This document shows, piece after piece, positions 29,909-39,467 of a stretch of DNA of 64,000 bases (its first letter is position 1; each line of letters opens with the position of its first letter). A model generated the notes under the pieces. The model saw only the letters and a list, made by a program, of their open reading frames with translations. It ran no database searches and had not been told where the DNA came from. The position numbers and the translations under genes are program-made. The stretch comes from Pseudomonas indica NBRC 103045. Its GTDB lineage: Bacteria; Pseudomonadota; Gammaproteobacteria; Pseudomonadales; Pseudomonadaceae. The stretch is taken from NCBI RefSeq assembly GCF_002091635.1, contig NZ_BDAC01000008.1:179270-243269 (forward strand). The letters run 5' to 3'.

Positions 29909-31768
29909 TCAGTCCAGGCGGATCAGCGGCCGATCGTCATCTGGCGCCAACTGGCGCACCGCCCGGAACATCTCGTTGCCCTCGCCCAGCCCGAGCAGCA
30001 GCACGTTGCGCAGACTCTGGGTGATGCGGCTGGCATAGCCCAGGTCGTTCATCAGCGAACTGGCCAGCAGACCGTCGAGGCGCTTGTCACGCACATCGGC
30101 GAATAACCGGTGGCGAAAAGTCGCGTCGAACTGGGCGGCTTTCTCATCCAGTTCCCGCAGGCGCTCAGCCCAGGCTTCCTCGGGCAGTTCCAGGCGTCCC
30201 AGTTCACGTACCTGGCGCAGCACGCCCAGCAGGTGGCGGCGCAACTCTACGTAATCGTCCCGCACCGCCGAATCGCCCTGGTGCAGGAAGCGGCCGAGGT
30301 TTTTTTGCAGGTGCTTGGCATCCTTGACCGCATCCACCAGTTGCAGCGCCACCAGTTGGCAATGCACCCAGAATTCCTGGTGCGGCGTATCCAGATCGGC
30401 TTCGAGCCGGCTCATGAAGCTCAGCAGGTCGGCGTAGACGCCCTTGATATGGCGCTGATAGAGCTGTTCGGCATCCAGTTCGTGGGGGCCGGGTTGACCG
30501 CGCATACGAGCCTCGTCGAGCGGCCCGCTCAACTGATCGACCGGCAGGTAGAGCGCATGGCAGATCACTTCCAGGCTCAAACGGCCGAGGTGCTGCAACT
30601 CGAGCACCACCGCGTGGGCGGCGGCATCCGCCGAGGCCAGGGCCGCATCGTCCAGATAACGGCTGTGGGTGACTGCCGGCTCGGTATCCGGATGCGTCAG
30701 CTCGGTGATCAGCACATGGGGTTCCACCGGCTCCGGCAACAGGCGCTCCAGCAGGCCGGCCAGGCGGGTTTGCCAGGGCCAGAACAGGAGGACGCCGATG
30801 GAATTGAACAGGGTATGGAACAGCGCCAACTGGATCAGCGCGTTATCGCCCAGCCCAACCTGCCGGCCGAGCCAATGCACCAAGGCGCCCAATGGAACCA
30901 GCAGGGCGAGCGCGATCAGTGCGGTGACCAGATTGAACAACACATGCGCCAGGGCCAGCCGCTGACCGGCGCGTCCGCCGCGCAGCGAGCCGATCACCGC
31001 AGTCACCGTGCTGCCGACATTGGAGCCGATGGCGATCGCCAGCCCTTGGTCCAGCATCAGTTGCCCACTGCTCAGCGCGGCCAGGGTCAGCATCAGGCTC
31101 GCATGGCTGGACTGCAGCACCACCGTCACCAGCACGCCGATGCCGACGAAGGTCAACTGGCCGAGGAATCCAGGTAGCGCATAGTGCAGCGGATCGAAGC
31201 CGCCCCCGACCGCGGCGAAGCCGGTTTTCATCTGGTCGATGCCGAGGAACAGGAAGGCGATGCCCAGCAGCAGGCGGCCCACGGCCCGGCTGCGCTCGCC
31301 GTTGAACCCGGCCAGCACGCCGAATACCAACAACGGCAGGGCCAGCGGCCCCAGGCTGAGGTTTTGTCCGGCCAGTGCCAACAGCCAGATACCGCTGGTC
31401 GTGCCCAGGTTGGCGCCGAAGATGATGGCGATGCCGGCAGCTAGCTTGATCAGGCCGCTGCTGATGAAGGCGATGGTGAGCAGGGAAACCAGCGAACTGG
31501 ACTGGGTCAGCATGGTGGCGCTGACGCCGAACATCAGGCTCTTGAATGGCGTCGCCGTGCTGCGGGCGAGAAGGCTTTCGAGCTTGCCGCCGGCCAGGTC
31601 GCGCAACGCCTCTTCCAGGCATTGCATACCGAACAGGAAAAGCGCCAACCCGGCACTGAGCTGGAGCCAACCGGCACTGAGCCAGAAGGAGAACGCCAGC
31701 AGCGCGCCGAGACAGCAGCCGAGAAAAAGCCGCAGCCCCGGTTGGAGGCTGCGGCCCGGATCAGGCAT
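29909..31768 (-). CDS. Na+/phosphate symporter-family protein with PhoU-like C-terminus
   Basis: This 619-residue inner-membrane protein has eight or more hydrophobic helices in residues ~10-330, followed by a hydrophilic helical domain. The two inverted Na/Pi-cotransporter repeats are marked by TQSSSLVSLL with GANLGTTSG, and LQSSHASLMLT with GSNVGSTVT. These QSS and G-N-x-G-[ST]-T elements form the substrate site of the SLC34/NptA family. The C-terminal ~250 residues, with helical PhoU-like repeats (DYVELRRHLLGVLRQVRE), may regulate transport. It faces the ferredoxin tail-to-tail with a 46-base gap. From memory P. aeruginosa carries a gamma-glutamyltranspeptidase gene between these two, absent here. 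Phosphate transport is family-based inference. Confidence 0.9.
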   Translation of the reverse strand: MPDPGRSLQPGLRLFLGCCLGALLAFSFWLSAGWLQLSAGLALFLFGMQCLEEALRDLAGGKLESLLARSTATPFKSLMFGVSATMLTQSSSLVSLLTIAFISSGLIKLAAGIAIIFGANLGTTSGIWLLALAGQNLSLGPLALPLLVFGVLAGFNGERSRAVGRLLLGIAFLFLGIDQMKTGFAAVGGGFDPLHYALPGFLGQLTFVGIGVLVTVVLQSSHASLMLTLAALSSGQLMLDQGLAIAIGSNVGSTVTAVIGSLRGGRAGQRLALAHVLFNLVTALIALALLVPLGALVHWLGRQVGLGDNALIQLALFHTLFNSIGVLLFWPWQTRLAGLLERLLPEPVEPHVLITELTHPDTEPAVTHSRYLDDAALASADAAAHAVVLELQHLGRLSLEVICHALYLPVDQLSGPLDEARMRGQPGPHELDAEQLYQRHIKGVYADLLSFMSRLEADLDTPHQEFWVHCQLVALQLVDAVKDAKHLQKNLGRFLHQGDSAVRDDYVELRRHLLGVLRQVRELGRLELPEEAWAERLRELDEKAAQFDATFRHRLFADVRDKRLDGLLASSLMNDLGYASRITQSLRNVLLLGLGEGNEMFRAVRQLAPDDDRPLIRLD

Positions 31769-31776
31769 TCAGCCGA

Positions 31777-32121
31777 TCAGTTCTGCTTGTAGCCGCTCAT
31801 GGTGCAGCCCAGGCAGCGCACGAACGCTTCCTTGCCCGGCTCGACCACCAGCGATTTGCCGGCTTCGCCGACGTTACCGCCCAGGGCGGTGAACGGCAGG
31901 CTGACGAGGAAGGCGGCGGCACCGATAACGGTAGCGCCGATCAGCAGCGGACGGGCGATCAACAGGTCGCCCATCATCGCGTAGCCCTTGGGCGCTTCGA
32001 CGGTGTAGGTTGGGTCGCCGCTGGTGTTTTCCTGCTGCACCACCTCGTTCGCTTGGGCGGGCAAGGTCAGCAGGCCGGTGGTCAGCGCCAGGACAGCAGC
32101 GGTGGTACGAAACAGGTTCAT
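31777..32121 (-). CDS. Small predicted membrane protein with signal peptide
   Basis: A 114-residue protein of unknown function. Residues 1-24 form a signal peptide ([19 protein letters not shown]). A short polar section then leads into a hydrophobic hairpin around 58-78 ([20 protein letters not shown]), and near the end is a Cys pair in [13 protein letters not shown] lies nine bases before ATG 32121. It ends eight bases before the Na/Pi symporter start, so the two are probably co-transcribed. Homologues in Pseudomonas are often labelled multidrug transporter, but nothing in this short sequence supports transport. Confidence 0.82.
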   Translation of the reverse strand: MNLFRTTAAVLALTTGLLTLPAQANEVVQQENTSGDPTYTVEAPKGYAMMGDLLIARPLLIGATVIGAAAFLVSLPFTALGGNVGEAGKSLVVEPGKEAFVRCLGCTMSGYKQN

Positions 32122-32198
32122 GGGAAGCGATCCTTCATGTGTTCGGGTCGATGCGGCTAACTATAACAGCGCTTTGCCAGTTGTCAGCGTGACGGGCA

Positions 32199-32780
32199 TC
32201 AATCGCCGTGGAACGCATTTTCAGGTTTTTTTGGCTCGTATGGCTGAAAGAAGGCCAGCAAAGCTCGCAGATCGGCCTGCTCGTCGCCGGTCGGCCAGAA
32301 GGGCGCGCCGATGACGAGGCGCCGGTTGCGATAATCCAGCGCCCCCGGAACGATCGGCACGCCAGCACCCCGGGCGATATGGTAGAAGCCCATCTTCCAG
32401 CGCTCGACCCGCCGCCGTGTGCCCTCCGGCGACAGCACCAGCATGAACTCGCGCTGCTGCTCGAAGCTTTTCACCGCCTGCTCGACCACGTTCAGGCGCA
32501 GGTGACGCTGGATCGGAATGCCACCCCAGCGGCGCATCAACCCACCGAATGGCCAGCGGAAGATGCTGTGCTTGCCGAACCAGCGCGCATTCAGGCGCAG
32601 TACGAACTTGGCCGCGATGAACAGGACGAAATCCCAGTTGGACGTGTGGTGCGCGCCGATGACCACGAACTTGTCGAGCGCTGGCAGCTCGCCTTCGATG
32701 CGCCAACCGCCCATGAGTCTGAACATGGCGCGACCAACCGCTTCGGCGAAGCGGTTGCGCGGCAGATAGTTACCGGACAT
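32199..32780 (-). CDS. PlsC-like 1-acyl-glycerol-3-phosphate acyltransferase
   Basis: This 193-residue acyltransferase has the motif I variant HHTSNWD (residues 44-50) and motif III SPEGTRR near 120, the catalytic and phosphate-binding elements of the PlsC superfamily. The protein is short, lacks an evident N-terminal membrane helix and ends soon after the acyltransferase fold. Homologues act as small lysophospholipid or ornithine-lipid acyltransferases at the inner membrane; the exact acceptor cannot be told. CGAGG lies just upstream of ATG 32780. It sits 64 bases downstream of mutM on the same strand. Confidence 0.85.
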   Translation of the reverse strand: MSGNYLPRNRFAEAVGRAMFRLMGGWRIEGELPALDKFVVIGAHHTSNWDFVLFIAAKFVLRLNARWFGKHSIFRWPFGGLMRRWGGIPIQRHLRLNVVEQAVKSFEQQREFMLVLSPEGTRRRVERWKMGFYHIARGAGVPIVPGALDYRNRRLVIGAPFWPTGDEQADLRALLAFFQPYEPKKPENAFHGD

Positions 32781-32844
32781 CTGAACCTCGGTAGCGCATG
32801 TCTCTTGTTGTTGTCGTTATCACGGGCGCGTTGCAGGCCGAGCC

Positions 32845-33657
32845 TCAGCGCTGGCAGCGGCCGCAGTAAACACTCGCCCTCTGCCCGAGGCGGATTTCCT
32901 TCAGAGTCGAGCCGCAGGTCTTGCAGAATTCACCGCCCCGTCCGTACACGAACAGCTCCTGCTGGAAGTAGCCGGGCTGGCCGTCGCCGCCAACGAAGTC
33001 GCGCAGCGTGGTACCGCCGCGCTCGATGGCGTGGGCGAGAATCCGCTTGATCTCCACTGCCAACGCGACATAGCGCGCCCGCGAGATCGAGCCGGCGGCG
33101 CGGCGCGGGTCGATGCCGGCGGCGAACAGCGCCTCGCTGGCGTAGATGTTGCCCACCCCGACCACCACGGCGTTGTCCATGATGAACGGCTTGACCGCCA
33201 TGCTGCGTCCCCGCGAAAGCTGGTACAGGCGCTCGCCGTCGAAGGCATCGGTCAGCGGTTCAGGCCCCAGGCTGCGCAACAGTTCATGGTTGAGCGGGTC
33301 CTGGCTCCAGAGCAGGGCTCCAAACCGGCGCGGGTCGGTGTAGCGCAGCGCCATTCCCGACTCCAGCTCGATATCCACATGCTCGTGCTTGGCAGCCGGC
33401 AGGCCGCATTCCACCAGGCGCAGACTGCCGGACATACCGAGATGGCCGATCAACGTGCCCGCTTCCGCCTTGAGCAGCAAGTACTTGGCGCGCCGCTCCA
33501 CGCTCTCGATGCGCTGGCCGGACAGGCGCACGTCCAGGTCTTCCGGAATCGGCCAGCGCAGCCGCCGTTCGCGTACGACGACACGGCTGACGCGCTGCCC
33601 CTCCAGATAAGGAGCGATACCGCGGCGGGTGGTTTCGACTTCGGGTAATTCAGGCAT
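32845..33657 (-). CDS. mutM: Formamidopyrimidine-DNA glycosylase
   Basis: MutM/Fpg is a bifunctional glycosylase and AP lyase removing 8-oxoguanine and formamidopyrimidines. The mature N-terminus [12 protein letters not shown] supplies the catalytic Pro1 and Glu after Met removal. The conserved [10 protein letters not shown] and the void-filling, DNA-contacting regions are present, and a C-terminal zinc finger (CKTCGS near 245, YCGRCQR at the end) completes the family pattern. At 270 residues the length is canonical. It is transcribed away from the HDOD gene start region and toward the acyltransferase. Confidence 0.97.
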   Translation of the reverse strand: MPELPEVETTRRGIAPYLEGQRVSRVVVRERRLRWPIPEDLDVRLSGQRIESVERRAKYLLLKAEAGTLIGHLGMSGSLRLVECGLPAAKHEHVDIELESGMALRYTDPRRFGALLWSQDPLNHELLRSLGPEPLTDAFDGERLYQLSRGRSMAVKPFIMDNAVVVGVGNIYASEALFAAGIDPRRAAGSISRARYVALAVEIKRILAHAIERGGTTLRDFVGGDGQPGYFQQELFVYGRGGEFCKTCGSTLKEIRLGQRASVYCGRCQR

Positions 33658-33719
33658 ACGAGGCAGACACGGGGTGAAGAACAGGGCGGCAGGCTAGCAC
33701 GACGAAACGCAGCCGTCGC

Positions 33720-34586
33720 TCAGCAGGCGCCCAGTTCGCGGATGCTTTCCTTGAGGTTCTCGAAGTCGTACTCGGACAGGCCGACGTACTCCAGCACCAG
33801 TTGCTCGATGCTGTTCCACTCGTGGTCGTCCGGCTGGTTGCCCAGGACTTCGTAGCTTGCACAGATGTGCTCGGCCATCTTGAGGATCGCCAGCAGCGTC
33901 TTGAGCTGTGCATCGCGGCTGGATTCGTCGCTGAAGATCGCCAGGGCATTGTGGTGATTGGCAATGGCCTCGCACAGGTGCAGCGGCAGGTTCCACGACT
34001 TGGCGGTGAAATAGCCGACCACCGCGTGGTTGGTGTTGAGCAACTGGTTCTCGGTGTCCACCACGCGCCGCTCGCCGTTGGCGCGGGCGTAGGCTTCCTC
34101 CAGCACGGTCATGTAATCGGGGAAACGCTTGAGCATCAGCGGGATGCCGCAGTTGTGGAACAGGCCGAGGGCATAGGCCTCGTCGGCCGCCTGGTAGCCG
34201 ATGCGCTTGGCCAGGCTGAGGCAGGCCATGGCCACGTCCTGAGCGCTGTCCCAAAAGCGGTTGAGGGTGACGATGGTTTCGTCGGTCATCTCGCCCTTGA
34301 TCGACTGGGCGTTGATCAGGTTGATCACCGTGTCGCAGCCGAGCAGATTGACCGCCTGCTGGATCGAAGCGATGCGGTTGGACAGGCCGAAGAACGGAGA
34401 ATTGACGATCTTCAGCAAGGCGCCGGAGAGCCCCGGGTCCTGCCCGATCAGGCGGGCAATGCTCTTCAGGTCGGGATTGGGCATGACCTGCTCCATCTGC
34501 AGGTCGACCATGATCTGCGGTTGCGGCGGCACGCTGATGCCCTGCAATACCTGGCGGATCTGTTCGGCGGAAAGTTCGTGGGCCAT
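33720..34586 (-). CDS. HDOD-domain signalling protein
   Basis: This 288-residue cytoplasmic protein consists of one HDOD domain (~15-215), a relative of HD phosphohydrolases that has lost most metal ligands. Visible signatures are IARLIGQDPGLSGALLKIVNS near 43, GLSNRIASIQQAVNLLG near 70 and NHHNALAIF near 210. Such proteins act in regulation of motility, cell division or c-di-GMP responses; no catalytic role can be claimed. A polar C-terminal helix region follows. It lies upstream of mutM on the same strand (62-base gap) and divergent from pfpI. Confidence 0.88.
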   Translation of the reverse strand: MAHELSAEQIRQVLQGISVPPQPQIMVDLQMEQVMPNPDLKSIARLIGQDPGLSGALLKIVNSPFFGLSNRIASIQQAVNLLGCDTVINLINAQSIKGEMTDETIVTLNRFWDSAQDVAMACLSLAKRIGYQAADEAYALGLFHNCGIPLMLKRFPDYMTVLEEAYARANGERRVVDTENQLLNTNHAVVGYFTAKSWNLPLHLCEAIANHHNALAIFSDESSRDAQLKTLLAILKMAEHICASYEVLGNQPDDHEWNSIEQLVLEYVGLSEYDFENLKESIRELGAC

Positions 34587-34694
34587 GTGCGGAAACTCGG
34601 CGGAAGACTGCTCGTTCTACTTCGACCGCCTTCGAGGGGGCGGGCATCTACCCGATGCGGATCGGGACGCGGCACTTTGCCACGAACCCAAAAC

Positions 34695-34721
34695 GGAACT
34701 TTGCGGGTGAACCGGGTCGGA
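34695..34721 (+). promoter_or_regulatory. Possible AlgU/sigma-E-type promoter of pfpI
   Basis: GGAACTT (34695-34701) is followed after 15 bases by TCGGA (34717-34721). This resembles the extracytoplasmic sigma consensus GGAACTT...TCtgA, but the spacer is slightly short. The orientation is toward pfpI. A 7-bp inverted repeat (34731-34737 with 34745-34751) follows. Confidence 0.3.
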
Positions 34722-34789
34722 ATTCAAGTGGGTCGCCCTGCTTTGGCGACCGGCAACCAGCCCTTTCATCCGATCGAAGGAGGTAACCG

Positions 34790-35329
34790 ATGGCAACGTC
34801 CCTCAGCGGTAAACGGGTGGCCCTTCTGGTCACCGACGGTTTCGAACAGGCCGAGCTGACCGGCCCCAAGGAAGCCCTGGAAAAGGCCGGGGCGAAGACC
34901 GAGATTCTCTCCTCCCACGCCGGCCAGGTGACCGGTTGGAACCACACCACGCCGGCCGACAGATTCCCCGTCGACAAGACCTTCGAAGTGGCCCGGATCG
35001 ACGATTACGATGCCATCGTCCTGCCGGGCGGGGTGGTCAACGCCGACACCATCCGCACCGACGAACTGGCCGTGGAGCTGGTCAAGGACGCCGCCCGCGC
35101 CGACAAGCCGATCGCCGTCATTTGCCATGGCGCCTGGCTGCTCGCCTCCGCCGACCTGGTCGACGGCAAGACCATGACCAGTTGGCCCTCGTTGCAGGAC
35201 GATCTGCGCAACGCCGGCGCCACCTGGGTCGATAAGGAAGTGGTGGTGGACGGCAAGTTGATCAGCAGCCGCAAGCCGGACGACATCCCGGTCTTCAGCC
35301 AGAAGCTGATCGAGGCCCTCGCCGCCTGA
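34790..35329 (+). CDS. pfpI: DJ-1/PfpI-family protein (glyoxalase/deglycase or protease-like)
   Basis: This 179-residue DJ-1/PfpI domain protein has the nucleophile elbow ICHGAW near residue 110 (Cys, His), the glutamate in DGFEQAEL near 18, and GRSGY-like spacing typical of the YhbO/PfpI branch. Members of this branch protect against reactive carbonyls, oxidative and osmotic stress; old protease annotations are poorly supported for bacteria. A near-perfect AAGGAGGT lies before ATG 34790, predicting strong translation. It stands alone between divergent HDOD and co-directional rlmI genes. A weak stress-sigma promoter candidate lies upstream. Confidence 0.92.
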   Translation: MATSLSGKRVALLVTDGFEQAELTGPKEALEKAGAKTEILSSHAGQVTGWNHTTPADRFPVDKTFEVARIDDYDAIVLPGGVVNADTIRTDELAVELVKDAARADKPIAVICHGAWLLASADLVDGKTMTSWPSLQDDLRNAGATWVDKEVVVDGKLISSRKPDDIPVFSQKLIEALAA

Positions 35330-35407
35330 CCGTTCGCCGGGGCGCCGCGCCCGCGACCCGCCCCGGCCGACAGGGTATACTTCCGCTCTTTTTTCCCGGA
35401 GCGCCCC

Positions 35408-36604
35408 ATGTCCCTGCTCAGCCTGCGCCTGAAAGCCAATGCCGACCGCCGTCTGCGCGCCGGCCACCTGTGGGTCTACAGCAACGAGGTGGACGTCGTC
35501 GCCACTCCGCTGAACGCCTTCGCCGCCGGCGACCAGGCCGTGCTCGAGGCCAGCAACGGCAAGGTGCTCGGTATCGTCGCGCTGAGCCCGAACAACCTGA
35601 TCTGCGCCCGCCTGATTTCCCGCGACCCCAAGCACAGCCTGGACAAGTCGCTGCTGGTGCATCGCCTCAATGTCGCCCTGTCCCTGCGTGACCGTCTGTT
35701 CGACAAGCCTTTCTACCGCCTGGCCTACGGCGATTCCGACCTGCTCCCCGGCCTGGTGGTGGACCGCTTCGGCGACATCCTGGTCGCCCAGTTGGCCTCC
35801 GCCGCCATGGAGCGCCACAAGGACGACGTCCTCGCAGCCCTGGTCCAGGTACTCAAGCCGTCGGGCGTGCTGTGGAAGAACGACTCCAGCGCGCGTGACG
35901 CCGAAGGGCTGGAGCGCTACGTCAAGATCGCCCACGGCGACGTACCGGAATGGGTACCGCTGGAAGAGAACGGCGTGAAGTTCGAAGCACCGGTGCTGCA
36001 AGGCCAGAAGACCGGCTGGTTCTACGACCACCGCATGAATCGCGCACGCCTGGCCCCCTATGTGAAGGGCAAGCGGGTGCTCGACCTGTTCAGCTATATC
36101 GGTGGCTGGGGTGTGCAGGCCGCCGCCTTCGGCGCTACCGAAGTGATGTGCGTGGATGCCTCCGGATTCGCCCTCGACGGCGTGGAACGCAACGCCGCGC
36201 TGAACGGCCTGTCCGAGCAGGTCGCCTGCATCGAGGGCGACGTCTTCGAAGCGCTGAAGGAGTTGAAGGCCGCCGAGGAACGCTTCGACGTGGTCATCGC
36301 TGATCCGCCGGCCTTCATCAAGCGCAAGAAGGACTTCAAGAACGGCGAGGCCGCCTACCGTCGCCTCAACGAACAGGCCATGCGCCTGCTGAACAAGGAC
36401 GGCATCCTGGTCAGCGCCTCCTGCTCCATGCACCTGCCGGAAGACGACCTGCAGAACCTCCTGCTCGGCAGCGCCCGCCACCTGGACCGCAACATCCAGT
36501 TGCTGGAACGCGGCGCCCAGGGCCCGGACCACCCGGTCCACCCGGCAATCGCCGAGACCCGCTACATCAAGAGCCTGACCGTGCGCCTACTGCCCAATAG
36601 CTAG
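35408..36604 (+). CDS. rlmI: 23S rRNA (cytosine) methyltransferase RlmI-like
   Basis: This 398-residue class I SAM-dependent methyltransferase has an N-terminal PUA domain (1-75, RRLRAGHLWVYSNEV), a central EEHEE-like domain and a Rossmann methyltransferase. Key elements are LDLFSYIGGWGVQAA near 220 for SAM binding, VIADPPAFIKRKKD near 298 as motif IV, and SCSMH near 338, which supplies the motif VI cysteine expected for m5C chemistry. E. coli RlmI modifies C1962 of 23S rRNA, and the same role is likely. ATG 35408 fits the family N-terminus. A long palindromic element follows the stop codon and may end transcription. Confidence 0.93.
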   Translation: MSLLSLRLKANADRRLRAGHLWVYSNEVDVVATPLNAFAAGDQAVLEASNGKVLGIVALSPNNLICARLISRDPKHSLDKSLLVHRLNVALSLRDRLFDKPFYRLAYGDSDLLPGLVVDRFGDILVAQLASAAMERHKDDVLAALVQVLKPSGVLWKNDSSARDAEGLERYVKIAHGDVPEWVPLEENGVKFEAPVLQGQKTGWFYDHRMNRARLAPYVKGKRVLDLFSYIGGWGVQAAAFGATEVMCVDASGFALDGVERNAALNGLSEQVACIEGDVFEALKELKAAEERFDVVIADPPAFIKRKKDFKNGEAAYRRLNEQAMRLLNKDGILVSASCSMHLPEDDLQNLLLGSARHLDRNIQLLERGAQGPDHPVHPAIAETRYIKSLTVRLLPNS

Positions 36605-36608
36605 CCCT

Positions 36609-36678
36609 TGTGGGAGCGAATTCATTCGCGATCGACGAAGCGCCCCGCTGCCCTTATCGCGAATAATTCGCTCCCACA
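36609..36678. repeat. REP-like long inverted repeat after rlmI
   Basis: A left arm beginning TGTGGGAGCGAATTCATTCG (36609-36631) is mirrored by a right arm ending ATTCGCTCCCACA (36656-36678) across a 24-base centre. The TGGGAGCGAATTCATTCGCG core is typical of intergenic REP elements of Pseudomonas. It may stabilise or terminate the rlmI mRNA. The rest of the 305-base gap up to ilvD (36679-36909) shows no gene. It presumably holds the ilvD promoter, but I cannot fix a convincing -35/-10. Confidence 0.75.
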
Positions 36679-36909
36679 CGTTCCGGGTTGTTCCGGCCGA
36701 CCGCCAGCCTTTGCCCCACCCGCCGCCCCGGCGTAGAATCCGGCCATCCCTCGCCATTCATCCCCGGCGGGCTTGTGAGCCCTGGCCCGGCGTGCGGTGA
36801 TCCCGCCTCGCCTTCCGGCCCCGTCCGACCGCACGGCCACTGCCGTTGCTTCCGGCTCCCGCGACGCTCACCATACGTACATAACCTGATCAGCCTGCAG
36901 GAACCCGTC

Positions 36910-38748
36910 ATGCCCGATTACCGCTCGAAAACCTCCACCTTCGGCCGCAACATGGCCGGCGCCCGTGCGCTGTGGCGCGCCACCGGGATGAAGGACGAGG
37001 ACTTCAAGAAGCCGATCATCGCCATCGCCAACTCCTTCACCCAGTTCGTGCCCGGCCACGTGCACCTGAAGGACCTCGGCCAACTGGTGGCCCGCGAGAT
37101 CGAGAAGCACGGTGGCGTGGCCAAGGAATTCAACACCATTGCCGTGGACGACGGCATCGCCATGGGCCACGACGGCATGCTCTATTCGCTGCCGAGCCGC
37201 GAGATCATCGCCGACTCCGTGGAGTACATGGTCAACGCCCACTGCGCCGACGCCATCGTCTGCATCTCCAACTGCGACAAGATCACCCCCGGCATGCTGA
37301 TGGCCGCCCTGCGCCTGAACATTCCGGTGGTATTCGTCTCCGGCGGCCCGATGGAAGCCGGCAAGACCAAGCTGGCCAACCACGGCCTGGACCTGGTGGA
37401 CGCCATGGTGGTGGCCGCCGACGCCAGCTGCTCCGACGAAAAGGTCGAGGAATACGAGCGCAGCGCCTGCCCCACCTGCGGCAGTTGCTCCGGCATGTTC
37501 ACCGCCAACTCGATGAACTGCCTCACCGAAGCCCTGGGCCTGGCCCTGCCGGGCAACGGTTCGACCCTGGCCACCCATGCCGACCGCGAGCAACTGTTCC
37601 TGCGCGCCGGTCGCCTGGCCGTCGAACTGTGCCAACGCTACTACGGCGAAGGCGACGAGTCGGTCCTGCCGCGCAATGTCGCCAGCTTCAAAGCGTTCGA
37701 AAACGCCATGACCCTGGACATCGCCATGGGCGGCTCGACCAACACCATCCTGCACCTGCTGGCCGCCGCCCAGGAGGCGGAAGTGCCGTTCGACCTGCGC
37801 GACATCGACCGCCTGTCGCGCAAAGTGCCGCAGCTGTGCAAAGTGGCGCCGAACATCCAGAAGTACCACATGGAAGACGTGCACCGCGCCGGCGGCATCT
37901 TCAGCATCCTCGGCGAACTGGCGCGCGGCGGCCTGCTGCACACCGACGTACCGACCGTGCACAGCCCGAGCATGGCCGATGCCATCGCCCAGTGGGACAT
38001 CACCCAGACCGACGACGAAGCCGTGCACACCTTCTTCAAGGCCGGCCCGGCAGGCATCCCGAGCCAGGTGGCGTTCAGCCAGAGCACCCGCTGGCCGAGC
38101 CTGGACGACGACCGCGCCGAAGGTTGCATCCGCAGCGTCGAGCACGCCTATTCGAAGGAGGGCGGCCTGGCCGTGCTGTACGGCAACATCGCCCTCGACG
38201 GCTGCGTGGTGAAGACCGCTGGCGTGGACGAATCGATCCTCGTGTTCGAAGGCTCGGCGAAAATCTTCGAAAGCCAGGATAGCGCCGTGAAAGGCATCCT
38301 CGCCGACGAAGTGAAGCCGGGCGACGTGGTGATCATCCGCTACGAAGGCCCGAAAGGCGGGCCGGGCATGCAGGAAATGCTCTATCCCACCAGTTACCTG
38401 AAGTCCAAGGGCCTGGGCAAGCAGTGCGCCCTGCTCACCGACGGCCGTTTCTCCGGCGGCACCTCCGGCCTGTCCATCGGCCACGCCTCGCCGGAAGCCG
38501 CAGCCGGCGGCGCCATCGGCCTGGTCCGGGACGGTGATCGCATCCTCATCGACATCCCGAACCGCAGCATCAACCTGCTGGTCAGCGACGAGGAACTGGC
38601 CGCCCGCCGCATCGAGCAGGACAAGAAGGGCTGGAAGCCGGCCGCACCGCGCGCGCGCAAGGTGAGCACCGCCCTCAAAGCGTATGCCCTGCTGGCCACC
38701 AGCGCCGACAAAGGCGCGGTACGCAACAAGGCGCTGCTGGACGGCTGA
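36910..38748 (+). CDS. ilvD: Dihydroxy-acid dehydratase
   Basis: IlvD dehydrates 2,3-dihydroxy-isovalerate and 2,3-dihydroxy-methylvalerate to the keto-acid precursors of valine, leucine and isoleucine. The 612-residue protein is of the long, E. coli-like class with an oxygen-labile iron-sulfur cluster. Cluster and metal ligands sit in [12 protein letters not shown] near 122 and [17 protein letters not shown] near 195, and the C-terminal swivel domain includes [14 protein letters not shown] near 517. ATG 36910 with CAGGAA upstream gives the standard N-terminus [14 protein letters not shown]. It is followed by a strong terminator, so it is probably monocistronic. Confidence 0.98.
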   Translation: MPDYRSKTSTFGRNMAGARALWRATGMKDEDFKKPIIAIANSFTQFVPGHVHLKDLGQLVAREIEKHGGVAKEFNTIAVDDGIAMGHDGMLYSLPSREIIADSVEYMVNAHCADAIVCISNCDKITPGMLMAALRLNIPVVFVSGGPMEAGKTKLANHGLDLVDAMVVAADASCSDEKVEEYERSACPTCGSCSGMFTANSMNCLTEALGLALPGNGSTLATHADREQLFLRAGRLAVELCQRYYGEGDESVLPRNVASFKAFENAMTLDIAMGGSTNTILHLLAAAQEAEVPFDLRDIDRLSRKVPQLCKVAPNIQKYHMEDVHRAGGIFSILGELARGGLLHTDVPTVHSPSMADAIAQWDITQTDDEAVHTFFKAGPAGIPSQVAFSQSTRWPSLDDDRAEGCIRSVEHAYSKEGGLAVLYGNIALDGCVVKTAGVDESILVFEGSAKIFESQDSAVKGILADEVKPGDVVIIRYEGPKGGPGMQEMLYPTSYLKSKGLGKQCALLTDGRFSGGTSGLSIGHASPEAAAGGAIGLVRDGDRILIDIPNRSINLLVSDEELAARRIEQDKKGWKPAAPRARKVSTALKAYALLATSADKGAVRNKALLDG

Positions 38749-38769
38749 TTCCCGCTTGCCGCATCCGAG

Positions 38770-38798
38770 GCCCGGCGCTGGTTGGCGCCGGGCTTTTT
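38770..38798 (+). terminator. Rho-independent terminator after ilvD
   Basis: A 9-bp GC stem (38770-38778 with 38785-38793) with a six-base loop is followed by TTTTT, 21 bases after the ilvD stop. Confidence 0.92.
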
Positions 38799-38875
38799 GT
38801 TGTAGGTTTGAAACAGTCGGGCACGTTCGAGCCGGGGCCGGCGAAGCGACCACCTCAGCAACCGGGGGCACGAGG

Positions 38876-39361
38876 ATGGCGGAACGACGAAGCGAGGTAC
38901 CCAGCCTGCGGATCGGCCTGATCGCCGATACCCATGGCCTGCTGCGTCCGGAAGCGCTGGAACGCCTGCGTGGCTGCGACCATCTGATCCATGCCGGCGA
39001 TATCGGCGGCTCGGAAATCCTCGCCCAACTGGAAAGCATCGCCCCGCTGTCGGTGGTGCGCGGCAACAACGATACCGGCGAGTGGGCGGAAAACCTGCCC
39101 GAGCGCCTGGTGATAAAGTTCGGCCGCATCGCCATTTATGTGCTGCACGACCTCAAGACCCTCGACATCGACCCCGCCGCGGAAAAGATCGCCGTGGTGG
39201 TCGCCGGCCATTCCCACAAACCCGCCCTGCTGGAACGCGACGGCGTGCTCTACGTCAATCCCGGCAGCGCCGGCCCGCGTCGTTTCAAACTGCCGATCAG
39301 CGTCGGCAGCCTGTTCATCGAAGGGCAGGACGTGCATGGGGAATTGATGACGCTGGATTAG
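38876..39361 (+). CDS. YfcE/MJ0936-type metallophosphoesterase
   Basis: This 161-residue calcineurin-like phosphodiesterase has metal ligands in IADTHG (~17), HAGDIGG (~40), GNND (~63) and AGHSHKP (~110), the standard order for binuclear phosphoesterases. The family hydrolyses model phosphodiesters; the natural substrate is unknown. I start at ATG 38876. The frame is open farther upstream (to 38684), but that would run back through the ilvD terminator and has no family similarity. It is separated from ilvD by that terminator, so it needs its own promoter or read-through. Confidence 0.88.
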   Translation: MAERRSEVPSLRIGLIADTHGLLRPEALERLRGCDHLIHAGDIGGSEILAQLESIAPLSVVRGNNDTGEWAENLPERLVIKFGRIAIYVLHDLKTLDIDPAAEKIAVVVAGHSHKPALLERDGVLYVNPGSAGPRRFKLPISVGSLFIEGQDVHGELMTLD

Positions 39362-39437
39362 CCGAGGAAACGAGGCCCGGGAATTCCAGGAAGCTGGTTT
39401 TTATTCGGTGTGATGTCGCGCCGGATCGCCGTCGTAG

Positions 39438-39452
39438 CCGGATGCAATCCGG
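39438..39452. repeat. Short palindrome between phosphoesterase and YitT genes
   Basis: CCGGAT-GCA-ATCCGG forms a perfect 6-bp stem in the 106-base convergent gap. It lacks a T tract, so it is a weak terminator or part of an intergenic repeat. Confidence 0.4.
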
Positions 39453-39467
39453 AATAATCGCAGCCAC

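Noticed and set aside
36868..39135. 755-codon minus-strand frame opposite ilvD and the phosphoesterase gene
   Set aside because: A high-GC shadow that runs through the ilvD terminator; ilvD on the plus strand is certain.
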